Position numbers and translations under genes: made by a program. From NCBI GenBank assembly GCA_026706985.1, contig JAPOXR010000023.1, forward strand, positions 1 to 64,000: a DNA stretch of 64,000 bases, in the 5' to 3' direction. This DNA comes from Paracoccaceae bacterium (GTDB taxonomy: Bacteria; Pseudomonadota; Alphaproteobacteria; Rhodobacterales; Rhodobacteraceae). The notes under the pieces were generated by a model. That model saw only the letters and a list, made by a program, of their open reading frames with translations, did not search any database and was not told where the DNA came from. The number at the start of each line of letters is the position of its first letter. Position 1 is the stretch's first letter. Of this stretch, positions 7,910 to 14,826 are shown piece by piece.

Positions 7910-8682
7910 TCATGGCTGAAGAATCCGCACTTAAGGTCCAGGATCTACACAAGAGCTTCGGCGCTCATAAGGTGATCCGGGGTGTTTCGATGGAGGCGCA
8001 GAAAGGAGATGTGATCGCAATCCTCGGGGCTTCCGGTTCCGGGAAAAGCACGTTCCTTCGCTGCATCAACCTGCTCGAGACACCGAATTCGGGCGATGTC
8101 TATCTCGCGGGCGAAAAGATCCGCATGAAGAAGAATCGGCACGGCGAGACTGTTCCCGAAGATATTCGGCAGGTTGAACGCATGCGGTCGCGGCTGGCGA
8201 TGGTGTTCCAAGGCTTCAATCTCTGGACTCACATGACAGTTCTGGAGAATGTGCTGGAAGGCCCGGTTCACGTTCAGAAAACGCCGAAAGCGGAGGCTCG
8301 CGAAAAGGCTGCGGCACTGCTTGCCAAGGTAGGGCTGTCAGATCGCGCCGACTACTATCCGGCGCATCTTTCCGGGGGGCAGCAGCAGCGCGTCGCGATC
8401 GCCCGCGCGCTCGCCATGGACCCCGATGTCATGCTTTTTGATGAACCCACCTCAGCACTTGATCCCGAACTGGTCGGCGAGGTACTCGGTGTCATGCGCG
8501 ATCTGGCCGACGAGGCCCGCACAATGCTTGTTGTCACGCACGAAATGGGTTTCGCGCGCGATGTCTCATCCAAAACCGTTTTTCTGCATCAGGGCGAAGT
8601 CTGCGAGGAAGGCGCGCCCTCGAAACTTTTCAGCAATCCCGATACTGAGCAATTCCGGGCGTTCCTGTCCCGGATGAACTGA
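7906..8682 (+). CDS. amino acid ABC transporter ATP-binding protein (HisP/OccP-like)
   Basis: The 258-residue cytoplasmic ATPase of a polar amino acid/opine ABC importer. Walker A GASGSGKST, Q-loop MVFQGFNLWTHMT, signature LSGGQQQRVAIARAL, Walker B VMLFDEPTSALDPELV and the H-loop VTHEMGFARDV are all intact. Insertions such as the ETVPEDIRQVERMRSR stretch before the Q-loop are typical of the HisP/OccP/ArtP branch. The ATG at 7906 overlaps the preceding stop (ATGA); an ATG two codons later is equally possible. Being first among the transporter genes, ahead of the binding protein and two permeases, it couples uptake to the upstream flavin dehydrogenase. Confidence 0.93.
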   Translation: MIMAEESALKVQDLHKSFGAHKVIRGVSMEAQKGDVIAILGASGSGKSTFLRCINLLETPNSGDVYLAGEKIRMKKNRHGETVPEDIRQVERMRSRLAMVFQGFNLWTHMTVLENVLEGPVHVQKTPKAEAREKAAALLAKVGLSDRADYYPAHLSGGQQQRVAIARALAMDPDVMLFDEPTSALDPELVGEVLGVMRDLADEARTMLVVTHEMGFARDVSSKTVFLHQGEVCEEGAPSKLFSNPDTEQFRAFLSRMN

Positions 8683-8704
8683 TCCAGCCCAAGGAGGAAC
8701 AATC

Positions 8705-9484
8705 ATGATCAGAACCACAGCACTCGCCGCCATTGCTGCCCTTGCCACTTTCGCCGGACCGGGTTTGGCGGAAGATCCGCTGCGCATAGGCGTTGAAGGG
8801 GCATACCCTCCCTTCTCGTCCAAGGAAGCCGACGGCACTCTCGTCGGTTTTGACATTGATATCACACACGCGCTCTGCGCCGAACTGAACCGCGAATGTG
8901 TTTTGGTCGAGCAGGATTGGGATGGCATGATCCCGGCGTTGAAAGCCCGCAAGTTCGATGCGATCATCGCTTCAATGTCGATCACCGAGGAGCGGAAAAC
9001 CCAGATCGACTTCTCGCAGAAATACTACCAGACACCTGCGCGCGTGGTTGCCGGCAATGATGCGGATTTCGATGCAACGGCAGAAGGCCTCGCGGGCAAG
9101 CGGCTCGGTCTGCAGCGCGGCACAACCCACCAGTGCTATGCCGAGAAATCCTTCCCGGACACCGAGATCGTTCTCTATGCGACACAGGAAGAAGTCTTCC
9201 GTGATCTCGCCATTGGCCGCATTGACGCGCAGCTCTCCGACAGCCTGCTCGCGCAGGAAAGCTTCCTGTCGTCTGACGAAGGCGCGGATTTCGGCTTCCT
9301 CGGCGGAGATCTGATCGACCTTGAGTGCTTCGGCGAAGGCGCCGGTGTCGCCGTGCGTAAGGGAGAAGAAGAGCTGCGCGATGCGATCAGCGCCGCAATT
9401 CTGGCGTTGCGTGCCAACGGCAAATATGCCGAAATCAACAGCAAATACTTCCCGTTCGACATTTACGGCGGCGATCCGGAGTAA
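8705..9484 (+). CDS. polar amino acid/opine-type periplasmic binding protein (SBP family 3)
   Basis: A 259-residue periplasmic solute receptor with a Sec signal peptide (hydrophobic stretch TALAAIAALATFAGPGLA, cleavage around LAEDP). The mature part starts LRIGVEGAYPPFS and contains the family 3 signature GFDIDITHALCAEL, followed by DWDGMIPALKARKFDAIIASM and ITEERKTQIDFSQKYY. This is the lysine/arginine/ornithine/histidine/octopine-binding group. A good Shine-Dalgarno (AAGGAGG) lies upstream of the ATG. In context the ligand is probably the amino acid conjugate oxidised by the upstream dehydrogenase. A strong hairpin follows the gene. Confidence 0.92.
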   Translation: MIRTTALAAIAALATFAGPGLAEDPLRIGVEGAYPPFSSKEADGTLVGFDIDITHALCAELNRECVLVEQDWDGMIPALKARKFDAIIASMSITEERKTQIDFSQKYYQTPARVVAGNDADFDATAEGLAGKRLGLQRGTTHQCYAEKSFPDTEIVLYATQEEVFRDLAIGRIDAQLSDSLLAQESFLSSDEGADFGFLGGDLIDLECFGEGAGVAVRKGEEELRDAISAAILALRANGKYAEINSKYFPFDIYGGDPE

Positions 9485-9500
9485 AACGACACAATGAACT

Positions 9501-9520
9501 GCGGGGCTGCCCGGCCCCGC
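9501..9520 (+). terminator. GC hairpin between binding-protein and permease genes
   Basis: A 7-base stem GCGGGGC/GCCCCGC in the 54-base gap between the binding protein and the first permease. There is no T-run, so rather than a full terminator it is likely a partial terminator or mRNA-stabilising structure that lets the binding protein be made in excess of the membrane parts. The same arrangement recurs in the three other ABC operons of this window. Confidence 0.6.
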
Positions 9521-9538
9521 AGTCAAACGGAAACCGTC

Positions 9539-10231
9539 ATGGACCTCGTATTTGAGTATCAGTCACAGCTCATCGCCGGAACTCTGGTCACGATCCAGCT
9601 CGCTCTGGCGTCACTGGCCGTCTCGCTGATCCTCGGCCTTCTCGGGGCTTGGGCGAAACTCTCCCCGAACCGGCCGGCGCAAAAACTGGCGGGTGCTTAC
9701 ACATCGATTGTCCGGGGCATCCCCGATCTCGTTCTCATCCTGTTGGTTTTCTACGGCGGCCAGGTCACGGTCAACGCCATCGGTGTGTCGACTGGCCTCT
9801 GGGGGTATGTTGACGTCAACCAGTTTGTTTCCGGTTTTCTGACCATCGGAATCATTTTCGGCGCCTATTTCACCGAGACATTCCGTGGTGCCATCATGGC
9901 GATCCCACGCGGCCAGATCGAGGCGGGAATCAGCTGCGGCATGCCGAAATCCCTGATCTTCCGTCGCATCATATGGCCGCAGATGGTGCGCTACGCTCTC
10001 CCCGGTTTCACCAATAACTGGCTGGTTCAACTCAAGACAACCGCGCTAGTGTCGGTTATCGGTCTGCAGGACCTCGTCTATAACGCGTTCACCGCCGGCC
10101 GTTCCACCGGGCAGCTGTTCACCTTCATGGCCGCCGCCTTCGTCATCTATCTGGTTTTGACAGCACTGTCCGACATCGGGCTGCGCGCCCTTGAGCGGCG
10201 TTACAGCCGCGGTGTGGTGAGGGCTGTCTGA
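9539..10231 (+). CDS. amino acid ABC transporter permease (HisQ/OccQ-like)
   Basis: A 230-residue inner-membrane permease with about five hydrophobic segments. Family marks are GTLVTIQLALASLAVSLILGL at the N-terminus, the conserved IVRGIPDLVLILLVFYGG segment and the EAA loop EAGISCGMPKSLIFRRIIWPQ that docks to the ATPase. Start at 9539 matches the family N-terminus (MDLVFEYQSQLIAGTL); an upstream in-frame ATG at 9494 would translate through the hairpin. Its stop shares bases with the ATG of the second permease (TGATG), as usual for HisQ/HisM pairs. Confidence 0.92.
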   Translation: MDLVFEYQSQLIAGTLVTIQLALASLAVSLILGLLGAWAKLSPNRPAQKLAGAYTSIVRGIPDLVLILLVFYGGQVTVNAIGVSTGLWGYVDVNQFVSGFLTIGIIFGAYFTETFRGAIMAIPRGQIEAGISCGMPKSLIFRRIIWPQMVRYALPGFTNNWLVQLKTTALVSVIGLQDLVYNAFTAGRSTGQLFTFMAAAFVIYLVLTALSDIGLRALERRYSRGVVRAV

Positions 10232-10974
10232 TGCAAGCTGTTCTCGACCTCATCCCGCTCGATATCGGTCTCATTCTCGCAAACTTCGATCGTTTCATGT
10301 GGGGCGTCTGGATGACGCTGAACCTGACTTTCCTTGCCCTGCTGTGCGGTGGCCTGCTGGCAATCCCAATGGCGATTGCCCGGGCATCGCGGCACCCGGT
10401 GCTCAACCCGATGGTTTGGGGTTACACATATGTGTTCCGCGGAACCCCGCTTCTGGTGCAGACATTCCTCATTTATTTCGGGCTTGGGCAGTTCGAAGCA
10501 GTCCGCGAGAGCTGGTTGTGGGATCCGATACTGTCATCTGCATGGTGGTGCGCCTTCATCGCATTCACGCTGAATACCGCCGCATATTCGACAGAACTTC
10601 TGCGCGGTGCCATCATCGACACACCGAAAGGCGAAGTCGAGGCCGCCGTCGCAACCGGACATTCCTATGCCGCCCGCATGCGGCGTATCATTCTGCCCTC
10701 GGCGTTCCGCCGGGCGATTCCCGCCTATTCCAACGAGGTGATCTTCATGCTGCACGGCTCTGTTGTGGCGAGCACAATCACCCTGCAGGACATTCTGGGC
10801 GTCGGACGCTGGCTCAACGGCCGCTACTATCTCGCCTATGAAGGCTTCATCACAGCAGCCCTGCTTTATTTCCTGATTGTCCTCGCAATCACACGCCTTT
10901 TCCGTTGGCTGGAACGCAACTATCTCGGCCACCTGGCACCCCGCGACTCCGAGGCGCCCGCCTCGCCTCAGTGA
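10231..10974 (+). CDS. amino acid ABC transporter permease (HisM/OccM-like)
   Basis: The 247-residue partner permease forming a heterodimer with the preceding protein. Visible are the N-terminal membrane segment (WMTLNLTFLALLCGGLLAIP), the conserved YVFRGTPLLVQTFLIYFGLGQF, and the EAA loop EVEAAVATGHSYAARMRRIILPS. Five membrane spans are expected. It is the last gene of the flavin dehydrogenase/transporter operon. A small perfect hairpin follows at 10992. The first bases downstream belong, on the opposite strand, to the broken HNH nuclease gene, so an accessory segment abuts this operon. Confidence 0.92.
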   Translation: MQAVLDLIPLDIGLILANFDRFMWGVWMTLNLTFLALLCGGLLAIPMAIARASRHPVLNPMVWGYTYVFRGTPLLVQTFLIYFGLGQFEAVRESWLWDPILSSAWWCAFIAFTLNTAAYSTELLRGAIIDTPKGEVEAAVATGHSYAARMRRIILPSAFRRAIPAYSNEVIFMLHGSVVASTITLQDILGVGRWLNGRYYLAYEGFITAALLYFLIVLAITRLFRWLERNYLGHLAPRDSEAPASPQ

Positions 10975-11464
10975 CGCGGGGCGTAACGGTTACCTGCCAA
11001 GACGGCAGGTGAAGATCAGATCCGTTGCCGCCCTTCGGGATTGGTCCGAATACCTCGCGGTGATGCCATTTCGGCGATGCCGGATCCGGACAGTCCGATT
11101 TCCTCTCCGGCAGCTGGGTCGGGCGGTCTGAGTACTGCCCAAGGGACCAGCCCCTGCCTTCACCAACCGCCGCCTTCGCTGTGAATACCCTGTATTCTGA
11201 TGTCAGTGTGAACGCGCTGACATCGAATGGCCGTTGATGCAGCGCGCAGAGGGAAAGGCCATTGCTGATCTCGTCACGGTTGGGGCCGCCGGCCATGTGC
11301 CATTTGATATGTGCCGCTTCCAGTGCAACGGGTCCATTGTGAAGACGGACAGAGAGGGCACACACGGCGCATCGTCCGCCATAGGCGCTCAGCACCGACC
11401 TGGAGAACGCTGGATTCCGCAACCTGCGCCGAAACAGTCCGAATTCCGGCACCGTTCCCCGCAT
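10889..11464 (-). pseudogene. HNH endonuclease of the phosphorothioated-DNA-recognising type, N-terminally truncated
   Basis: A frame matching the C-terminal half of restriction nucleases that recognise phosphorothioated DNA (McrA/SprMcrA-like). It shows LFRRRLRNPAFSRSVLSAYGG, the metal-binding CAVC pair, the catalytic segment LEAAHIKWHMAGGPN, SNGLSLCALHQRPFD and a C-terminal WHHREVF. The sulfur-binding N-terminal domain (normally some 150 residues or more) is absent. The reading frame stays open upstream only to about 11520, where the HipA gene begins. The last residues run antisense into the permease gene and are not family-like, so both ends look damaged. A dead restriction gene is the most likely reading; a free-standing HNH nuclease cannot be excluded. 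Confidence 0.7.
10992..11010 (+). terminator. short hairpin after the opine-type transporter operon
   Basis: A perfect 7-base stem ACCTGCC/GGCAGGT with a 5-base loop, 17 bases after the last permease stop. There is no run of T after it, so its activity as an intrinsic terminator is doubtful. Confidence 0.35.
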
Positions 11465-11517
11465 TTCATTGGCATGGGAATGCGACTCCGCGATCTCTCC
11501 AATGCCGCGGGCGCGCT

Positions 11518-12750
11518 CTACAAGCCGAGAGCCGTCTCCATTCTCTCATGTTCGAATGCCGGTGCGCATCGCTTGAGCGCAGCCCCGGTTATTCCATGTT
11601 GGCGGAGAGTTTTGCCCCAGTTCCCGGTAATCGAGTTGGCCATTTCTTTGGCCATAATCCTGGCATCGGTTTCCTCGATATCAAAAAAGGGCGCGGCATC
11701 GATCACCGCTTCCACGGAGGGCTCAAACCCATGAACGTTGCTGATCCCGGTTTCCAAAGTGGGTTGCCTGCGTGGCTGAGGATTCACGTCAAACATCGGT
11801 GACAGGCGCCAGCGGTTGTCGCGCACATAGAGAAACCCATGATTTTTGAGGTGATCATCTGTGTTTGTGATCAGCACGGTGAACAACAGGCGTTGCCACA
11901 GCTCCGGAATATCTCTGCCCGGCAGCACTGACATTTGCCGCAGAGCATCCGCGATGTCGGTGTAGTAGCCGTGGGCGGAACCTTTTTTTCCAAGAGCCGT
12001 ACGGGCTGACATGTAAGGCAGGCGACCACCTTCGCGGCGGTCAAAGCGCTTTATGAGACCGACAGGATGCATGCTGGCCGCCAATTCGAGGCGGGCCTCC
12101 GGTGTTCGGATACCTACCGCGCGGGCCAGCGCGAGTGTGGCAATTTCCAACCGTTCAACCGGCCACGAGTCATCAATTGAGGTGAACTTCGCGATCCAGA
12201 GCTCTCCGCCTTCCGTGATATTGGCTTTGGGACGCGCACCGCCAAGCGAACCTCCCGCGCCGACAAGGTCATGCGCTTCGGCCTCAGCTCCATCAGGATC
12301 CCGCTCATACCGGGCCGCGATCGAGCGCAGCGCCTCGATATTGGCCAGGCGTGGCACAGGAGGCTGATCCGGGTGGAACAACTCACCTTCCTGGTTCAAA
12401 AACCGCAATGCGCCGTGGCGGGCCTTGTCATCGGCCGCAACCAGATAGTCGAACTCCGTCGCGCCCTCGCCATGCGCTCTGCGTATGAGCTTACGCCCCC
12501 AACTATCGGGTGATGTATCCGTGAAGGGGCCCGCCAGGACATCTCGACGACGGCTTCCGCGCCCTTCCGCAGAAGAATGGAAAGGCGCTCGACCGCGGGG
12601 CATGTCCGGGGCGAGATCAAATCCTATCGGGTTTTCGAGCCAACTCTCGTCATAGATGAAAGTGGAGTGTGACCGGCGTCCATCGGTTTCAAAAATCAGG
12701 CGCCCGACGGGGATACAGGCGTCCCCGAGAACAATAGAAGCTTCAGGCAT
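11518..12750 (-). CDS. hipA: HipA-type serine/threonine kinase toxin
   Basis: A 410-residue HipA-family kinase toxin. In E. coli HipA phosphorylates glutamyl-tRNA synthetase and triggers dormancy. Family landmarks in order: GPFTDTSPDSWGRKLIRR near residues 73-90, the P-loop-like VGAGGSLGGARPKANI (about 165-180), IAKFTSIDDSWPVERLE, the substrate/catalytic stretch ITNTDDHLKNHGFLY (about 292-306) and the metal-binding MFDVNP (about 316-321). All catalytic residues seem intact and the length is normal. Its start overlaps the antitoxin stop (TAATG), giving strict hipB-hipA coupling. The C-terminus ends right at the broken HNH gene, suggesting that insertion of the hip pair or a deletion removed that gene's front. 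Confidence 0.93.
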   Translation of the reverse strand: MPEASIVLGDACIPVGRLIFETDGRRSHSTFIYDESWLENPIGFDLAPDMPRGRAPFHSSAEGRGSRRRDVLAGPFTDTSPDSWGRKLIRRAHGEGATEFDYLVAADDKARHGALRFLNQEGELFHPDQPPVPRLANIEALRSIAARYERDPDGAEAEAHDLVGAGGSLGGARPKANITEGGELWIAKFTSIDDSWPVERLEIATLALARAVGIRTPEARLELAASMHPVGLIKRFDRREGGRLPYMSARTALGKKGSAHGYYTDIADALRQMSVLPGRDIPELWQRLLFTVLITNTDDHLKNHGFLYVRDNRWRLSPMFDVNPQPRRQPTLETGISNVHGFEPSVEAVIDAAPFFDIEETDARIMAKEMANSITGNWGKTLRQHGITGAALKRCAPAFEHERMETALGL

Positions 12751-13163
12751 TAGAATGCTGTCCCTTCATCATCAAGCACGGTTGACCCCGTTGACGCGTC
12801 TCTCTGGTTGGCGGGGATGGTCTTTGTGCCCCTGCCGGCCCGCACGGATGCCGATGGACCGCGCTTCCGGATGCGCTCCGGGAGCTTCTCCCGATCCAGT
12901 CCGATGCCGGTGGAATCCGAGGATGGATCGACGATCGGGGCAAGCCGATCCAGCATACCCAGGGCCAGAAGCGCCATGGCAAAGGTCTCAAGCCGGACGC
13001 CACCATCGCCCCGCTCAAGCTTCGCAAGGGTCTTGTCGCTCACACCAATTCGGCTACAGAAATCCGCAACCGGCATGCGGCGCCTTTTGCGCGCTGTCCG
13101 CATATCGCGGCCGAGCTGCGACAATGCGGATTTGACCTGCAACGAACTCACAGCACTCTCCAA
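12750..13163 (-). CDS. hipB: HipB-type HTH antitoxin
   Basis: A 137-residue XRE-type antitoxin. The helix-turn-helix covers about residues 17-65 (LGRDMRTARKRRRMPVADF, then CSRIGVSDKTLAKLERGDGG). The C-terminal 60 residues are basic and probably disordered (SASVRAGRGTKTIPANQR), as in larger HipB proteins, where this tail contacts HipA. It is the first gene of the hipBA operon, with translational overlap to hipA. Just upstream lies an 18-base inverted repeat containing ATCCGGC/GCCGGA(A)T elements, the likely autoregulatory operator. HipB dimers normally repress their own promoter, more strongly when bound to HipA. Confidence 0.9.
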   Translation of the reverse strand: MESAVSSLQVKSALSQLGRDMRTARKRRRMPVADFCSRIGVSDKTLAKLERGDGGVRLETFAMALLALGMLDRLAPIVDPSSDSTGIGLDREKLPERIRKRGPSASVRAGRGTKTIPANQRDASTGSTVLDDEGTAF

Positions 13164-13170
13164 GCGTTAC

Positions 13171-13219
13171 ATCGGAAATTTATCCGGCGTCAGATGTTTA
13201 AGCCGGAATTTTCTCCGAT
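13171..13219. promoter_or_regulatory. inverted repeat upstream of hipB, probable HipB operator
   Basis: Two 18-base arms, 13171-13188 (ATCGGAAATTTATCCGGC) and 13202-13219, are inverted copies matching at 13 of 18 positions, separated by 13 bases. They lie 7-56 bases upstream of the hipB start codon. Position and symmetry fit autoregulation by the HTH antitoxin. The core resembles the TATCC/GGATA half-sites known for HipB. Confidence 0.55.
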
Positions 13220-13325
13220 ATAAAGCACCGTTTCGCATAAGTCAAGGTTTCCCGCCATAGCCCGCCTGAAACTCCGATCCAAACCAGATAAAGCGAATTA
13301 TTATCCGACCTAATCAAGAATCAGC

Positions 13326-13601
13326 CTAGGAATGCACTTCTGGAACATACCGCATTTCCTCGCCTGCGCCTGCCTTCTCGACCATACCCCGCAGATACCC
13401 GCCCGGAGACGCCGTTTCGCCAGCGCAAAGCGTGTCGAACTGATTGCGACTCACCTGGTCCAGTGCCTTCGAGACCACGACCTTGAGCGGTCCGCGCCTC
13501 GCGTTCTCAAGCAGAGCCGGCATGCCGGGACGCAGCATCACACTCGCGCCCGAAATTGCGGAGCTTTGTACTCGCCTGCAATGTGCGCCGCTATGGTGCA
13601 T
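13326..13601 (-). pseudogene. large serine recombinase, N-terminal catalytic-domain remnant
   Basis: The translation SAISGASVMLRPGMPALLEN, ARRGPLKVVVSKALDQVSRN matches the catalytic core of resolvase/invertase-type recombinases (normally DAAISGAS...RPG...ALLxDAxRGxFDVVvaEALDRlSRD). The section before it, which should hold the nucleophilic Ser and first Arg, is absent. After QVSRNQ the frame jumps to PGGYLRGMVEKAGAGEE, which looks like a much later stretch of the same protein (normally KTHRGLRGRVExGKSGGG). An internal deletion of about 60 residues is implied. It is an inert relic of an integrating element. Confidence 0.6.
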
Positions 13602-13665
13602 ATATCCATCGCCTTCTCACGCGGGAGACATCATGATGGCCGAAACAGCCGAGACGAAACACGAG

Positions 13666-14009
13666 TGTCAGTGCCGGGTGAATACTCCTCAATTGTGCCG
13701 CAGTAAAAATCCCCGGTCTCTGAGGCTGACGGATTGATCCGGTGGGCATGCCAACCGGATCAAAAACCGGCAGAATGCCCACCTGAACAACAAGCCGATG
13801 GAGGCGTTGGGCAGGTGATAGACTTGAGGATGATTATCGTGATCCACGATTTAAAACGACAGGGCCATTCGGTCAGCGAGATCTCGCGCAGGACCGGCCT
13901 GGACCGCAGGACGGTCCGAAAATATCTGGAACGGGTTAAATGTGAGTCGTGGAAGATGGTTGTGCCTGAACTGGTGTTGGAGCCGACTGCGTTTCATGCC
14001 TCGGCGTAA
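13666..14009 (+). mobile_element. IS21-family left end with truncated IstA transposase
   Basis: From about 13815 the frame reads VIDLRMIIVIHDLKRQGHSV, SEISRRTGLDRRTVRKYLER, the N-terminal HTH of IstA transposases of the IS21 family. After KYLER similarity ends and the frame stops at 14009, so about 90% of istA and all of istB are gone. About 150 bases upstream, TGTCAGTGCCGGGTGAATAC at 13666 looks like an IS21-type terminal sequence (TGTCAGtgCC...GAATACTCC), giving the element's left end. The element is dead, but it marks a recombination scar between the hip region and the RloAB pair. Confidence 0.6.
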
Positions 14010-14100
14010 CCAGCCGCTCTTGCCGGTGCCGTAACGGATTTCTCCAATTATTCCGAATGCAGAATTCCGCCTTTGGCATTTGGTGTTGAAGGCGCTGGCA

Positions 14101-14190
14101 ATTGCGCGGTGTCGGGCAGATTGATAGCTATGCACGGGCCAAGTCGGAAAAGTGGATATTGATGGGGAAAATCGCGGATACCAATGCGTT
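14101..14190 (+). repeat. left copy of an imperfect direct repeat flanking the RloAB pair
   Basis: This stretch (ATTGCGCGGTGTCGGGCAGA onward) aligns over its length with 16238-16325, the leader and first codons of the FAD oxidase gene. Shared blocks include GATAGCTA/TATAGCTA, TCGGAAA, GTGG and ATGG(G/C)GAA followed by GCGGAT. By eye about three quarters of positions agree. The copy includes a would-be start codon (ATGGGGAAAATCGCGGAT at 14162) but no gene follows, because rloB ends at 14194 on the other strand. Confidence 0.55.
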
Positions 14191-14193
14191 TTC

Positions 14194-14823
14194 TCAGTTT
14201 TTTGTTAGCTTTTCCAAATAGGTAACCAATTTATGCACTTCTGTGGACGGGTTGCGGTTTTGTGTTGCCCGCGCGTCTTTTTCCGCCTTCTTTGCGTTCT
14301 TCATGGCAAATGCCATCATTGCGTTGAGCTTGCCGAATATCTCGATCTCCGCTTTCGCGTAATCCTTCCAATAGTTCCGTAGTTCCCGCATGCAATGATC
14401 GGCGGGACTTCTGTCCTGTACTCGGACGTATGGTCTGCGACTGAAACAATAGTGCAGAAGGATCCAATATTCGAAGCAAGGCCAGGATCTGGCTAAATGC
14501 ATATTGTTTTGCTTTGCCAAAGAGCTCGCTTTCTTGAAGAGATCATGTTCGTCACGATCAAAGACACAATACACTTTGTCGAATTTCTCTCCGTAGTTAC
14601 TCTCCTCCCGTTGCAGCCTCTTTCCCTCGTCAACAACTTTCATTGGGTCTCCTCCAACCCCTACGACTTTAATGTTTGGATCATTGAGCTTGAAATGACG
14701 TGAAAGACCCAAAAAGTAGTTTGGTTCGGTTTGTTTGCCTTCGCAAACCAACAACACGCGATCATATGTCTTACGCTTGGGCTTTTTGCGGGCGACTTTA
14801 TTCCGCGGATTTCCTGCGGTCAT
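14194..14823 (-). CDS. RloB-family protein (AbiLii-like, TOPRIM-type)
   Basis: A 209-residue protein of the RloB family, the usual partner of an RloA-type ATPase. Conserved elements are LLVCEGKQTEPNYFLGL (about residues 24-40, with the acidic residue of a TOPRIM-like fold), YCVFDRDEHDLF (about 86-97, the DxD pair) and SWPCFEYWILLHY (about 112-124). The basic N-terminus (NKVARKKPKRKTYDR) is typical. RloA/RloB pairs are known from restriction loci, and the lactococcal AbiL phage-abortive system is built of the same two families. It lies 3 bases after the ATPase gene, so the two are co-translated. The nuclease or effector role is inferred from the fold. Confidence 0.85.
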   Translation of the reverse strand: MTAGNPRNKVARKKPKRKTYDRVLLVCEGKQTEPNYFLGLSRHFKLNDPNIKVVGVGGDPMKVVDEGKRLQREESNYGEKFDKVYCVFDRDEHDLFKKASSLAKQNNMHLARSWPCFEYWILLHYCFSRRPYVRVQDRSPADHCMRELRNYWKDYAKAEIEIFGKLNAMMAFAMKNAKKAEKDARATQNRNPSTEVHKLVTYLEKLTKN

Positions 14824-14826
14824 TGC

